29,066 nt of DNA from JBMTVT01 sp049451635 (GCA_049451635.1 JBMTVT010000028.1:1-29066); one strand, 5' to 3'. Numbered from the stretch's first letter, positions 8,681 through 17,369 are shown. The notes: generated by a model not told the origin, from the sequence alone. Made by a program: numbers and translations.

Positions 8681-10417
8681 ATGCGAAAGCACATTAAACA
8701 CATGCTAGTAGTATCAATTGTATTAATTACTACTATGACATTCTCTCAAAACAGAAAAAACGATACCATTAACACTGGAGTTATTGATGTTGTAAAACCA
8801 TATACGCCAACTATATCAGATGCATTTAAAGTTAAAGAAATCCCTATTTTAGATGATGAGACTACCGAGACAAAGAAGGAAATTAAATATAATATTTTCT
8901 CTTTTCCAGTGGCTTCTACCTTTACACCCGCAAAAGGAAAAGCGGCTGTAGTTGAAAAAAGAGAACCGGCAAAATTATTTGATAATTATGCCTCTTTAGG
9001 CGTAGGGACCTACACAACCATTTTAGGTGAAGTATATTTAAATCATGCCTTGAGTAGAACTGAAAGTGTTGGAGGTTATGTAAATTATCATTCATCAGAA
9101 GGTGGTATTGAGGGCGTTCAGTTTGACGATAATTTCACCAATTCTAAAATTAATGTAAATTATTCCAGTCAGTTACGCGATTTGGCGTGGAATGTTGAAG
9201 GAGGTTTTATTCAGCAAACTTACAACTGGTATGGTGTTCCAGATTTTCAAGTAACAACAGCAAAAGCTAATAATGCTCGCGTAGACCACTCGTTTTATAG
9301 TGCGCATTTTGGTGGCGATATTTCGTTTGAGGATACCTATATAAATTCAGGAAGTTTCTTTTTCAGACATTTTGGTGACAACCAAGGCTCAGGGGAAAAC
9401 CGATTTATTGTAAAAACGAAAATAGATATTCCCATAAATGATATAGAAATTTCAACCGATTTTAAGTTTGATTACATTGGAGGCACTTTTGATAGAAGCT
9501 ATTTTGAAAATGAGGAGCTAAGTTACGGAAATTTTAATATGGAAGTGTCACCAACTTATGAATTAAAAGAAGACGATTTAACAGTAAACTTGGGTGTTTC
9601 TGCTTACTATTTAAGAGAAAAGGAAACAGGAAACAATAAATTATATCTCTATCCAAATATATCGGCAACATATCGTTTAGTAAATGATGTGTTGATAGCT
9701 TATGGAAGTATTAAAGGCGGGTTGATTCAAAATTCTTATTGCGATTTGGCTACCGAAAACCCATTTTTGTCACCCACATTATTCATTATGCCAACAGACC
9801 AATTGTATAATGCTTCCATAGGTTTAAAAGGTAAAATGTCCAGTAATATGAGTTATAACGTAAGCGGGTATTATATATCCGATAGAAATAAAGCGCTTTA
9901 CAAAACAAATATTATTAAAAATGTATCTCCAGAAAATAATTACGATTATGGAAACTCCTTCGGAATTATGTATGATAACGTAGATACTTTTGGAATTGCT
10001 GGAGAAATTAATGTGGATGTAAACCGAAACTTTAAATTGGGCTTAAAGGCTGAATATTTTACTTACGATACTGATAATGAAGAAGAAGCGTGGAACTTGC
10101 CCGATGTAAAAGGCTCTTTATTTTTAGACTATCAAATAGATGAGCATTGGTTTACAGGTGCTAATTTATTTTATATAGGCGAGCGTAAGGACCAAATTGA
10201 ATTTGAAGAAGCACTGTTACCAGCAGATTTGGTGACAACTGTAGTTTTAGATAGCTATTTTGATGCCAATGCCCATTTAGGATATCATATAAACGATCAA
10301 TTGTCGGTGTTTGCTAAAGCCAACAACATTGCCAATAAAGCCTACCAAAAATGGCAAAATTTTCCAGTGCAAAGTATTCAGTTTTTAGCTGGTGCCATGT
10401 ATAAATTTGATTTTTAA
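8681..10417 (+). CDS. TonB-dependent-receptor-like outer-membrane beta-barrel protein, no plug domain
   Basis: An outer-membrane protein of 578 residues. A signal peptide (about residues 1-22, ending near TMTFSQ) is followed by a short linker with INTGVIDVVKPYTPTIS and a proline/lysine-rich segment. From about residue 100 to the end there are amphipathic beta-strands alternating aromatic and polar residues, closing with a phenylalanine (MYKFDF) as expected for BAM substrates. The segment NNIANKAYQKWQNFP resembles the last strands of TonB-dependent receptors, but the N-terminal plug domain and a TonB box are missing, so TonB-driven import is doubtful. It is co-oriented with, and 33 bases from, the TPR protein gene, and a strong terminator follows. 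The substrate or partner is unknown. Confidence 0.75.
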   Translation: MRKHIKHMLVVSIVLITTMTFSQNRKNDTINTGVIDVVKPYTPTISDAFKVKEIPILDDETTETKKEIKYNIFSFPVASTFTPAKGKAAVVEKREPAKLFDNYASLGVGTYTTILGEVYLNHALSRTESVGGYVNYHSSEGGIEGVQFDDNFTNSKINVNYSSQLRDLAWNVEGGFIQQTYNWYGVPDFQVTTAKANNARVDHSFYSAHFGGDISFEDTYINSGSFFFRHFGDNQGSGENRFIVKTKIDIPINDIEISTDFKFDYIGGTFDRSYFENEELSYGNFNMEVSPTYELKEDDLTVNLGVSAYYLREKETGNNKLYLYPNISATYRLVNDVLIAYGSIKGGLIQNSYCDLATENPFLSPTLFIMPTDQLYNASIGLKGKMSSNMSYNVSGYYISDRNKALYKTNIIKNVSPENNYDYGNSFGIMYDNVDTFGIAGEINVDVNRNFKLGLKAEYFTYDTDNEEEAWNLPDVKGSLFLDYQIDEHWFTGANLFYIGERKDQIEFEEALLPADLVTTVVLDSYFDANAHLGYHINDQLSVFAKANNIANKAYQKWQNFPVQSIQFLAGAMYKFDF

Positions 10418-10471
10418 AAGGCATTGCCATTCTGTCCCGAATCTTCAGGAGTTTTCAAAATCTAACTAAAT

Positions 10472-10499
10472 AAAAAGCGTTCTTAATGGAACGCTTTTT
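10472..10499 (+). terminator. Intrinsic terminator after the beta-barrel gene
   Basis: AAAAAGCGTTC (10472-10482) pairs with GAACGCTTTTT (10489-10499) around a six-base loop. The A-run and T-run flanks make it usable in both directions. It closes the TPR/beta-barrel operon and insulates it from the amidohydrolase pseudogene. Confidence 0.85.
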
Positions 10500-10530
10500 C
10501 TATTTTTACAAGAATCATTAAAAATATTAT

Positions 10531-11594
10531 ATGAAAAACTTATTGCTTCTTACGATGCTCATCGGTTTTTTATCTTGTCAAACAAAGGGAAGTGTAGATT
10601 CTATAATACATAACGGTAATGTTTATACCGTAAATGAAGGCTTTGAAAAAGCTGAAGCTTTTGCTATTAAAAATGGCAAATTTGTTGAGGTTGGTACATA
10701 TCAAAATCTACAAAAAAAGTATGAAGCTGATACTATTATTGATGCCAAAGGAAAAACTATAGTTCCGGGTTTAATTGATGCCCATTGCCATTTTTTAACC
10801 TTAGGGCAATTGCAACAGCAAATTAATTTAGTAGGTACAACAAGTTTAGACGATATGATTAATAGGGTTATTGAATTTCAAAATAAAAATAATTTGCCAT
10901 ACTTAAAAGGAAGAGGGTGGGACCAGAATGATTGGGAAGATAAAAATATGCCAGCAAAAGAAATTTTAGATTCATTGTTGCCAAATATACCTATTGCTTT
11001 AACCAGAATAGACGGGCACGCGTCGTTTTGTAATCAAGCAGCTTTAGATATAGGAAATGTTACTGTTAATGACACAATTGAAGGGGGAGAAGTTGAGGTT
11101 AAAAATGTAAAACTCACAGGGATATTAATTGATAATGCAGAACAATTAGTGATGAACAATTGGCCAAAACTTAGCAAAACAGAATTGATTGATGCCTTGT
11201 TAAAAGCCCAAAACATTTGTTTAAGTTATGGATTAACTAGCTTATCTGATGCTGGGCCAGATATATACACTGCTTCCTAGATTGATAAAATAGAATTCAT
11301 AGACAGCTTGCAACAAGCAGGAGATTTAGCCATCAAACTCTAGATGATGGTGCCTGGTACCAGTCAAAATCTAGGTTACTATTTAAAGAAAGGTCCTGTA
11401 AAAACTCATAAACTCAATGTTCGGTCATTTAAGTTTTATACCGATGGTGCTTTGGGTTCCAGAGGTGCTTTATTACGAGAGCCATATACCTATAAACCTG
11501 TTGTAAAGATGCTGAAGCGGTTAAAAAAGCCATTGAAGGCGATTGGAAATTAAAAGGAGAATCTCAGCATACATTTGTAAGAGACAAGAACTAA
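10531..11594 (+). pseudogene. Broken amidohydrolase family 3 (YtcJ-like) lipoprotein
   Basis: A remnant of a secreted metal-dependent amidohydrolase. The N-terminus has a lipoprotein signal (FLSC, cysteine 16), then the composite-domain start NGNVYTVNEGFEKAEAFAI and the metal-binding VPGLIDAHCHF. The reading frame is interrupted twice by TAG (11278-11280 and 11341-11343), yet continues in the same frame with recognisable family sequence, including FKFYTDGALGSRGALL, to about 11500. After that the frame ends at 11551-11553. A different frame there reads DAEAVKKAIEGDWKLKGE... to a TAA at 11592-11594, which is not amidohydrolase-like. The normal family length is about 540-560 residues, so roughly the last 200 are missing. 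Point nonsense mutations plus a deletion that joined the tail of another gene explain this best. TAG is an ordinary stop elsewhere in the window (xerC, cysM-like, comEA-like genes), so recoding is unlikely. Confidence 0.85.
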
Positions 11595-12289
11595 ACGGTT
11601 AACCTCGCCAAATAATCAAAATGCTTACCTTCTAAAATCAATTCACATTTAAGTCCAACCATTTCACAAGCTAATTTTAAAGTTTCAAAATCTAGATATA
11701 GCCATTTCATTGGGATTTCTTTTTCGCCTTTATAACTCAAAAAGTAATCAAGTTCGCCATAATATTGCGAGTTCATATCCATCCAAAAACCGCCATCGTC
11801 ATCTTCATACATATATTTAATATCGGACGAATCTATTAAAATCTGTCCGTTAGGGTTTAAAAGACTTTTTATGTGAGTTAAGTATTTTGAAACTTGAACT
11901 AATTCTTGAAAAATTCCTGTGCCATTCATGAGTAGTAAAATAGTATCAAAGCTTTCGGTTTCCTCTAAAACATTTAAAACTTCAACATGTAGAACACCTC
12001 GTTTTTGGGCGACTTCAATTGCACCTTTTGAAATATCAATCGCTTTTACTTTAAATCCTTTTTTCTGTAAACACAAACTATGGCTACCACCACCACAGCC
12101 AACATCTAAAATTTTTCCTTTTGATAACTGAAGTGCTTTTTGCTCCAGCCTGGGCATATCATTGTAATCACGAAATAAGTAGGGAAGTGGTAGCACATCT
12201 TCATCAGAGATATTCGTGGAAGTAATAATATCTTCAGAATAGTTTCCGTTTTGGTAATCTAATAAAGCTTTTCCAAAAAGATCTTTCAT
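11591..12289 (-). CDS. Class I SAM-dependent methyltransferase
   Basis: A soluble methyltransferase of 232 residues with a Rossmann-like core. Motif I is KILDVGCGGGSHSL at about residues 59-72, the S-adenosylmethionine-binding glycine loop. The acidic residue of motif II follows in VKAIDIS (residue 85), and the post-II region DTILLLMNGTGIFQ matches motif IV. The N-terminal 55 residues form a lid, and the C-terminus shows no recognisable substrate domain, so the methyl acceptor is unknown. It ends within the tail of the amidohydrolase pseudogene on the other strand (stop TAG at 11591-11593) and is divergent from the YkgJ-like gene. Confidence 0.88.
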   Translation of the reverse strand: MKDLFGKALLDYQNGNYSEDIITSTNISDEDVLPLPYLFRDYNDMPRLEQKALQLSKGKILDVGCGGGSHSLCLQKKGFKVKAIDISKGAIEVAQKRGVLHVEVLNVLEETESFDTILLLMNGTGIFQELVQVSKYLTHIKSLLNPNGQILIDSSDIKYMYEDDDGGFWMDMNSQYYGELDYFLSYKGEKEIPMKWLYLDFETLKLACEMVGLKCELILEGKHFDYLARLTV

Positions 12290-12361
12290 TAAAATTAAAT
12301 GTCTGTTCGTGTGATTTTGATTAATCTAAATAGTATCAAGAACTTTAGTTATTTTTACACC

Positions 12362-12868
12362 ATGCAAGACTTCATTAATAATCTTCCAACGCTCGCCAAA
12401 GATAAGCATAACGAGAATAAAAAATTCTTCGCGAAGCTTAAAAAGAAACCACCCAAAAACTTGGATTATGTGATGCAAGAACTCCATGAAGCAGAGTTTA
12501 AAAAAACGGATTGTTTAGAATGCGCCAACTGTTGTAAAACTACAGGACCACTTTTTACAGTCAAGGATGTTGATAGAATTGCGAAACATTTTAAAATGAA
12601 AACGCAGCAGTTTATAGACCAATATTTGCAAATTGATGAGGATAATGATTATGTGTTGCAAAGTGTGCCTTGTACCTTTTTAGGTGCAGATAATTACTGC
12701 TCAATTTACGAAGTTCGTCCAAAAGCTTGCAGGGAATTTCCGCATACCGATAGAAAAAAGTTTCAGCAAATTTCAAATTTAACCTTAAAAAATGTGGCTA
12801 TTTGTCCAGCAGCTTTTAATATTGTGGAGGCTATGAAATACCGTTTGCAAAATTATAAATCCAAATAA
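12362..12868 (+). CDS. YkgJ-family zinc/iron-chelating cysteine cluster protein
   Basis: A small cytoplasmic protein (168 residues) with eight conserved cysteines expected to bind an iron-sulfur cluster or zinc. They are the CLECANCC block (C51, C54, C57, C58), C104 in VPCTFL, C113 in NYCSIY, C123 in KACREFP and C148 in AICPA, in the order typical of UPF0153/YkgJ. I start it at the ATG at 12362. An in-frame GTG-type extension to about 12299 exists but adds a non-conserved, hydrophobic leader that abuts the divergent methyltransferase start. The biochemical role of the family is not settled. No operon partner is evident. Confidence 0.88.
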   Translation: MQDFINNLPTLAKDKHNENKKFFAKLKKKPPKNLDYVMQELHEAEFKKTDCLECANCCKTTGPLFTVKDVDRIAKHFKMKTQQFIDQYLQIDEDNDYVLQSVPCTFLGADNYCSIYEVRPKACREFPHTDRKKFQQISNLTLKNVAICPAAFNIVEAMKYRLQNYKSK

Positions 12869-12968
12869 TCAATAATTTAGGTATTGCATCTGACATATAT
12901 AAAAACAAATAAATAATAACAGATGAAACAACAGATAAAATAAGTATATTTAAAATAAAAATTATTTT

Positions 12969-13793
12969 TTGGAAGCGTTATTAACCTATTTTGAAACCAT
13001 TCCTTCACTACACAGAGGTTTAATCATTGTTGGTGGATTGACTTTATTTTGGATTATTGAAGGTATTGTGCCTTTATTTGGTTTTAAATACAAAAAATGG
13101 AAACACGCCATACCAAACATATTTTTTACAATTACTACCATATTGGTTAATTTGCCGTTAGCTTTTCTGTTTTTAAAATCCTCCGATTGGGTAATGGCAA
13201 ACAACTTCGGAATTCTTAATTGGTTACCCGAAATGCCTATTTGGTTATATGTTATTACGGGTATTCTTTTAATTGACTTTATAGGTGCTTATTTACCGCA
13301 CCTTATTGAGCATAAGGTAAAACCACTTTGGATGGTACATTTGGTGCATCACTCCGATCATAAAGTGGACACCACAACTGCCAATAGGCATCACCCATTA
13401 GAAAGTATCATTCGATATGTATTTACACTCTTGGGCATTTTTATTGTTGGCACACCCATCGCGCTTGTTTTGTTATATCAGTCCTTATCGGTTGTTGCTA
13501 CGCAGTTTAACCATGCCAATATTAAGTTGCCAAAAAAAGTAGATAATCTATTGAGTTACGTTATAGTATCTCCAGATATGCACAAAGTACACCACCATTA
13601 CAGATTGCCATATACCGATTCTAACTACGGAAATATTTTTTCTGTTTGGGATAGGTTGTTTGGAACTTACCTTACATTGGATACCGATAAAATTGTGTAT
13701 GGTGTTGATGTGTTTCCAGATGAGAAATCCAATAGTAATATTAAAGATTTGCTCAAGCAACCCTTTCAGAAATATAAAAGACCTACTATTTAA
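12969..13793 (+). CDS. Sterol desaturase / fatty acid hydroxylase superfamily membrane protein
   Basis: A di-iron integral membrane oxygenase of 274 residues. Several hydrophobic helices surround the histidine clusters HLIEH (HxxxH), HLVHH followed by RHH, and HKVHHHY (HxxHH), which bind the two irons in this superfamily. The predicted reaction is hydroxylation or desaturation of a lipid chain or related hydrophobic substrate; the specific one is unknown. No ATG is available before the first helix. The protein begins at a TTG at 12969, where MEALLTYFETIPSLH matches my recollection of how family members start. It may be transcribed with the glycerophosphodiesterase gene, whose ATG lies four bases after its stop. 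Confidence 0.85.
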   Translation: MEALLTYFETIPSLHRGLIIVGGLTLFWIIEGIVPLFGFKYKKWKHAIPNIFFTITTILVNLPLAFLFLKSSDWVMANNFGILNWLPEMPIWLYVITGILLIDFIGAYLPHLIEHKVKPLWMVHLVHHSDHKVDTTTANRHHPLESIIRYVFTLLGIFIVGTPIALVLLYQSLSVVATQFNHANIKLPKKVDNLLSYVIVSPDMHKVHHHYRLPYTDSNYGNIFSVWDRLFGTYLTLDTDKIVYGVDVFPDEKSNSNIKDLLKQPFQKYKRPTI

Positions 13794-13797
13794 CCTG

Positions 13798-14673
13798 ATG
13801 ACAACTAAATTAAAGTTTTCTATCGCGCTTATTTTATGCCTTTTTCTTATGAATTGTGAACCTATTAAAACAATTGATATTCAAGGTCACCGAGGGTGTA
13901 GAGGGTTGATGCCCGAAAACACGATTCCTGCATTTAAGAAAGCCATTGAACTAGGAGTAAATACCCTAGAATTGGATGTGGCAGTTTCAAAAGATAATAT
14001 CGTGGTGGTATCGCATGAGCCTTACATGAACAGTGTTATTTGTTTGGATGCAAATGGAGCTGAAATTTCGAAAGATGATGAGAAAAATCTTAACCTTTAT
14101 CAAATGTCATTCGACAGCATTCAGCACTATGATTGTGGTTTAAAACCTTATCCAAGGTTTCCTGAACAAGAAAAAATAAAAACCCATAAACCTTCTTTAG
14201 ATGCTGTTTTTAAAGCAGCCAAACAACTAAACCTAAATATAAAATTCAATATAGAAATTAAGGCAGAACCAGAATATGATGGTATCTATACACCTAAACC
14301 AAAAGAGTTTGTAAAATTAGTTTTGGATGTAATAAATCAAAATAACGCTTTTGATGAAACCAATTTGCAGAGTTTTGATGTTCGTATTTTAGAAGCAATA
14401 AAGAAGCAATCTCCTAAAATGCCTGTTGCTTTATTAGTTGATGAAAATGAAGACATTTGGGAAAAAATGAACCAAATGACTTTTGCTCCAGATATTATAA
14501 GTCCGTATTACAAATTATTGGATGCTAAAACAGTTAGTAGTTTACAAACTGAAAACTTTCAGGTCATTCCATGGACACTAAATACCATTGAAGACATGCA
14601 AGCTATGATAAACTTAAATGTTGATGGTATCATCACCGATTACCCAAATAGATTAATAAATATCCTTAAATGA
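13798..14673 (+). CDS. Glycerophosphodiester phosphodiesterase, lipoprotein
   Basis: Hydrolyses glycerophosphodiesters to glycerol-3-phosphate and an alcohol. This 291-residue protein is probably periplasmic and lipid-anchored, since the leader FSIALILCLFLMNC ends in a cysteine at a lipobox-like position. The GDPD TIM-barrel motifs are clear: GHRGCRG, then MPENTIPAFKKAIELGV, the metal-binding LELDV, and the catalytic VVSHEP. C-terminal PWTLNT and DGIITDYPNRL complete the domain. An in-frame start at 13660 would lie inside the upstream hydroxylase gene. The ATG at 13798, four bases after that gene's stop, gives the signal peptide and is the better choice. Together the two genes suggest lipid turnover, which is inference. 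Confidence 0.9.
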   Translation: MTTKLKFSIALILCLFLMNCEPIKTIDIQGHRGCRGLMPENTIPAFKKAIELGVNTLELDVAVSKDNIVVVSHEPYMNSVICLDANGAEISKDDEKNLNLYQMSFDSIQHYDCGLKPYPRFPEQEKIKTHKPSLDAVFKAAKQLNLNIKFNIEIKAEPEYDGIYTPKPKEFVKLVLDVINQNNAFDETNLQSFDVRILEAIKKQSPKMPVALLVDENEDIWEKMNQMTFAPDIISPYYKLLDAKTVSSLQTENFQVIPWTLNTIEDMQAMINLNVDGIITDYPNRLINILK

Positions 14674-14686
14674 TTGTTTCTAAAAC

Positions 14687-15976
14687 CTATTCGTAAATTA
14701 AATACTTTGCTCTAATTTTTTTAAAATTTTCCAACCCAAATTTCCAAGTTTCTTTAATTTCTTCTTCAGTCATTCCAGATTCAATTTGCTTTTGTAATTT
14801 GGTAGTACCAGCGTGTTTTGTAAATCCATCAGTTAAGAAAAATAGTGACTTATCAGTTGAGTTTTTATAGGCTTTAATAATCCATTTCAAAGTCATTTCA
14901 TCTTTAATAGTAGCATTACTCAAATCTTCGCCATAACATAATTCATCTTTATGTTTTGGATATTTAGCACCAAAATTTGAATGAGGTGTATAAGTGAAAG
15001 TCATAGTTTTTGAATTCAAAAAAGGTGCTCCGTAACGTTGAAATTGAAATTCTGTACCACGTCCAGCATTGATGTTAGTGCCTTCAAAAAGCCCTAAACT
15101 AGGGTAGAGTTCAATAGACTTATCATTTGGTAAATTAGGTGAAGGTCTAATTGGTAAACTATAAGGCATTTCATGAGTATAATTTTTAATAGGAATTATA
15201 GTAATGTCACATCTTAAAGAATCAGCTAACCAATTTTCTCCATTAATCATTTGTGCATATTCTCCAATGGTTATTCCGTGTACAAGGGGAATAGGATGCA
15301 TTCCTAAAAAGCTTTTGTTTTCAGGTTCTAAAGTTGGACCATCTACATAACCGCCATTTGGGTTTGGTCTGTCTAAAATTAAAATAGGAATACTAGCTTC
15401 GGCGCAAGCTTCCATTATGTAATGTAAGGTTGAGATATAGGTATAGAAACGAACCCCAACATCTTGAATATCAAATACAACAATATCTAAACCTTCAAGT
15501 TGCTCTTGGGTTGGTTTTTTGTTTTTTCCATGAAGGGAGATAATTGGCAAATTTGTTTTAGTGTCAAAACCGTCATTCACATGTTCACCAGCATCGGCAG
15601 TTCCTCGAAACCCATGCTCAGGAGAAAACACTTTTTTGATATCAATATTTAAAGAAAGCAATGAATCTACCAAATGCGTATACTCGTCATTGCGAGACTT
15701 AGGAGAAGTCGTGGCAATCTGTTCATCATTTAATTTAAAAATAACTGATGTTTGATTCGCTACAATCCCAACACGTTTTCCTTTTAGTAATGGCAAATAT
15801 TTTTCAGTTTGATTTGCACCAACTATAATGGTGCTGTCAATTATGGCTCTATTATCATGCTTAACTTGCTGAAGCATATCATCTGTAACAACGCTTTTGC
15901 TTTTAGCTTTAGAAGCAAAAGAAATTAGTGCTAAAACAAATAATAAAACTGTATTTTTGAAAACATTAAACCCCAT
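14687..15976 (-). CDS. namZ: NamZ-like exo-beta-N-acetylmuramidase (DUF1343, GH171) with an in-frame repeat insertion
   Basis: Probably removes terminal MurNAc from peptidoglycan fragments in the periplasm, the activity described for NamZ (DUF1343). A signal peptide occupies about residues 1-24. Diagnostic segments are VGIVANQTSV, FSPEHGFRGTADAGE, FDIQDVGVRFYTYIST and LDRPNPNGGYVDGP, and the 429-residue length is near normal. Residues about 80-99, between VANQTSVI and THLVDSLL, look like an insertion: relatives pass almost directly from one segment to the other, and the DNA here (15687-15720) is a palindromic repeat with a partner at 19.57 kb. The frame is intact, so the gene may well work. 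It is divergent from the permease gene, with only eight bases between the two start codons. Confidence 0.88.
   Translation of the reverse strand: MGFNVFKNTVLLFVLALISFASKAKSKSVVTDDMLQQVKHDNRAIIDSTIIVGANQTEKYLPLLKGKRVGIVANQTSVIFKLNDEQIATTSPKSRNDEYTHLVDSLLSLNIDIKKVFSPEHGFRGTADAGEHVNDGFDTKTNLPIISLHGKNKKPTQEQLEGLDIVVFDIQDVGVRFYTYISTLHYIMEACAEASIPILILDRPNPNGGYVDGPTLEPENKSFLGMHPIPLVHGITIGEYAQMINGENWLADSLRCDITIIPIKNYTHEMPYSLPIRPSPNLPNDKSIELYPSLGLFEGTNINAGRGTEFQFQRYGAPFLNSKTMTFTYTPHSNFGAKYPKHKDELCYGEDLSNATIKDEMTLKWIIKAYKNSTDKSLFFLTDGFTKHAGTTKLQKQIESGMTEEEIKETWKFGLENFKKIRAKYLIYE
15687..15720. repeat. Palindromic ATTGC...GCAAT repeat inside namZ-like gene
   Basis: On the plus strand TCATTGCGAG begins the element and GGCAATCT ends it. 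ATTGC (15689-15693) pairs with GCAAT (15714-15718), and the inner GACTT pairs with AAGTC around AGGAG. The same outer sequence (TCATTGCGAG ... GCAATCT) recurs at 19568-19593. The copy lies within a protein segment that appears inserted, in frame. Confidence 0.7.
15952..15959 (+). promoter_or_regulatory. Putative -7 element for the LolE-like permease, inside namZ coding sequence
   Basis: TATTTTTG is an exact TAnnTTTG match, 25 bases before the TTG start of the permease gene, so transcription would start near 15966. No clear TTG or TTTG is seen at the right distance upstream. If real, the promoter lies within the 5' end of the divergent namZ-like gene. Confidence 0.4.
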
Positions 15977-15984
15977 ATAACAAA

Positions 15985-17220
15985 TTGAATTACGAGTATT
16001 TTATAGCTAAACGCATAATAAGTAGTAAAACGTATAAAAGTAGTATATCGGCACCAATAATAAAAATTGGCATTGCTGCGATAGCTATTGGTATTATAGT
16101 TATGATGGTTGCCATAGCAACGGGTATAGGACTTCAGCAAAAAATACGCGATAAGGTTGTAGCATTCAATGGGCATGTAACCATTACAAATTACGATAGT
16201 AACAATTCACAAGAAAGTGTTTTTCCTATATCCAAAAATCAAGAGTTTTATCCAGAATTCAAATCGGTTGATGGTATTAGCCATATACAAGCAGTAGCTA
16301 CAAAATTTGGTGTGATTCGTACCGAAACCGATTTTGAAGGCGCCATTTATAAAGGTGTTGGCAACGATTATAATTGGCAGTATTTTAATGAGTTTTTAGT
16401 TGAAGGCAGATTACCAAATTTAGAAGCTAAGTGGAGCGAGGAAGTTTTAATTTCTCAATATTTATCCAACAGGTTAGGGTTTAAAATAGGGGATGAATTT
16501 CAAATGGTTTTTGCTAAAGACGACCCCGAAAAACTCCCCAATTATGTAAAATGTATCATTGTAGGTATTTACAATTCTGGATTTCAAGATTTAGATAAGC
16601 AGTATTTAATTGGCAATATCAGGCATATACAACGCATCAATAATTGGGAAGATGACCAAATAGGAAATTTTGAAGTTTTTCTGGATGATTATTACCAAAT
16701 ACAAAAAAAAGGTGTGGAGATTTATCAAAACACCCCATCAACATTCAATACGCAAACCGTTACAGATAAGTACTATTCAATTTTCGAATGGATAAAAATT
16801 TTCGATAAAAACACTTATGGTATTATAGGTATCATGATACTCGTGGCAGGTATAAACATGATAACCGCTCTGTTAGTTTTAATCCTGGAGCGTACCCAAA
16901 TGATAGGCATATTAAAAGCTTTGGGAAGCAACAATTGGAGCATTCGTAAACTGTTTTTATACAACGCTTCCTACCTTATTTTGTTAGGCTTATTTTGGGG
17001 CAATATATTGGGTTTAGGGTTGCTGTTCGCACAAAAATACTTCAAACTTTTTCCGTTAGACCCAACTGTGTATTATGTAACCGAAGCCCCCGTTTACATC
17101 AATTTTGGTTATGTTCTAGCTTTAAATGTTGGTACACTCGTTTTGTGCTTGCTCATGCTTTTAATCCCGTCGTACATCATCACAAAAATATCACCGATAA
17201 AAGCCATCCGTTTCGATTAA
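15985..17220 (+). CDS. ABC transporter permease of the LolC/LolE-FtsX superfamily
   Basis: An inner-membrane subunit of 411 residues. There is one transmembrane helix near residues 28-50 (IAAIAIGIIVMMVAIATG), then a periplasmic MacB-like domain of about 220 residues, then three helices at roughly 275-300, 325-350 and 375-400. The region between the last helices includes ERTQMIGILKALGSNNWSIRKLFLY, the cytoplasmic coupling segment typical of lipoprotein-releasing permeases. The likely role is extraction of lipoproteins for transfer to the outer membrane, with an ATPase (LolD) encoded elsewhere. The start is a TTG at 15985; MNYEYFIAKRI matches the usual N-terminus of flavobacterial relatives as I recall them. 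It is divergent from the namZ-like gene with eight bases between. Confidence 0.85.
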   Translation: MNYEYFIAKRIISSKTYKSSISAPIIKIGIAAIAIGIIVMMVAIATGIGLQQKIRDKVVAFNGHVTITNYDSNNSQESVFPISKNQEFYPEFKSVDGISHIQAVATKFGVIRTETDFEGAIYKGVGNDYNWQYFNEFLVEGRLPNLEAKWSEEVLISQYLSNRLGFKIGDEFQMVFAKDDPEKLPNYVKCIIVGIYNSGFQDLDKQYLIGNIRHIQRINNWEDDQIGNFEVFLDDYYQIQKKGVEIYQNTPSTFNTQTVTDKYYSIFEWIKIFDKNTYGIIGIMILVAGINMITALLVLILERTQMIGILKALGSNNWSIRKLFLYNASYLILLGLFWGNILGLGLLFAQKYFKLFPLDPTVYYVTEAPVYINFGYVLALNVGTLVLCLLMLLIPSYIITKISPIKAIRFD

Positions 17221-17356
17221 ATATTTTTGGCGTTTTAACACGCTTTCACTGCTCAATCTTTTCGCTTAAAGGCAAAAAGGATTTCAAACATACCGTTCAA
17301 TCGTTAACGCATTTCAAAATAAGCCAATTTTTAACTTTTAAGTTTATCAATTAATG

Positions 17357-17364
17357 TAAATTTG
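17357..17364 (+). promoter_or_regulatory. -7 promoter element placing the cysteine synthase transcript start at the ATG
   Basis: TAAATTTG is an exact TAnnTTTG match, and only five bases (CACCT) separate it from the ATG at 17370. Since this phylum usually initiates about 5-8 bases past the element, the message is predicted to be leaderless or nearly so. No convincing -33 TTG is present 17-23 bases upstream. Confidence 0.5.
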
Positions 17365-17369
17365 CACCT

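Noticed and set aside
11278..11343. TAG codons read through as sense (recoding) in the amidohydrolase
   Set aside because: TAG ends intact genes in the same window (xerC, the ComEA-like gene, the cysteine synthase), and the gene also has a truncated, out-of-frame C-terminus, so pseudogene decay is simpler.
16995..17354. Plus-strand frame of 119 codons overlapping the end of the permease gene
   Set aside because: It is an alternative frame of the permease C-terminus extending into intergenic DNA, and its composition is not protein-like.
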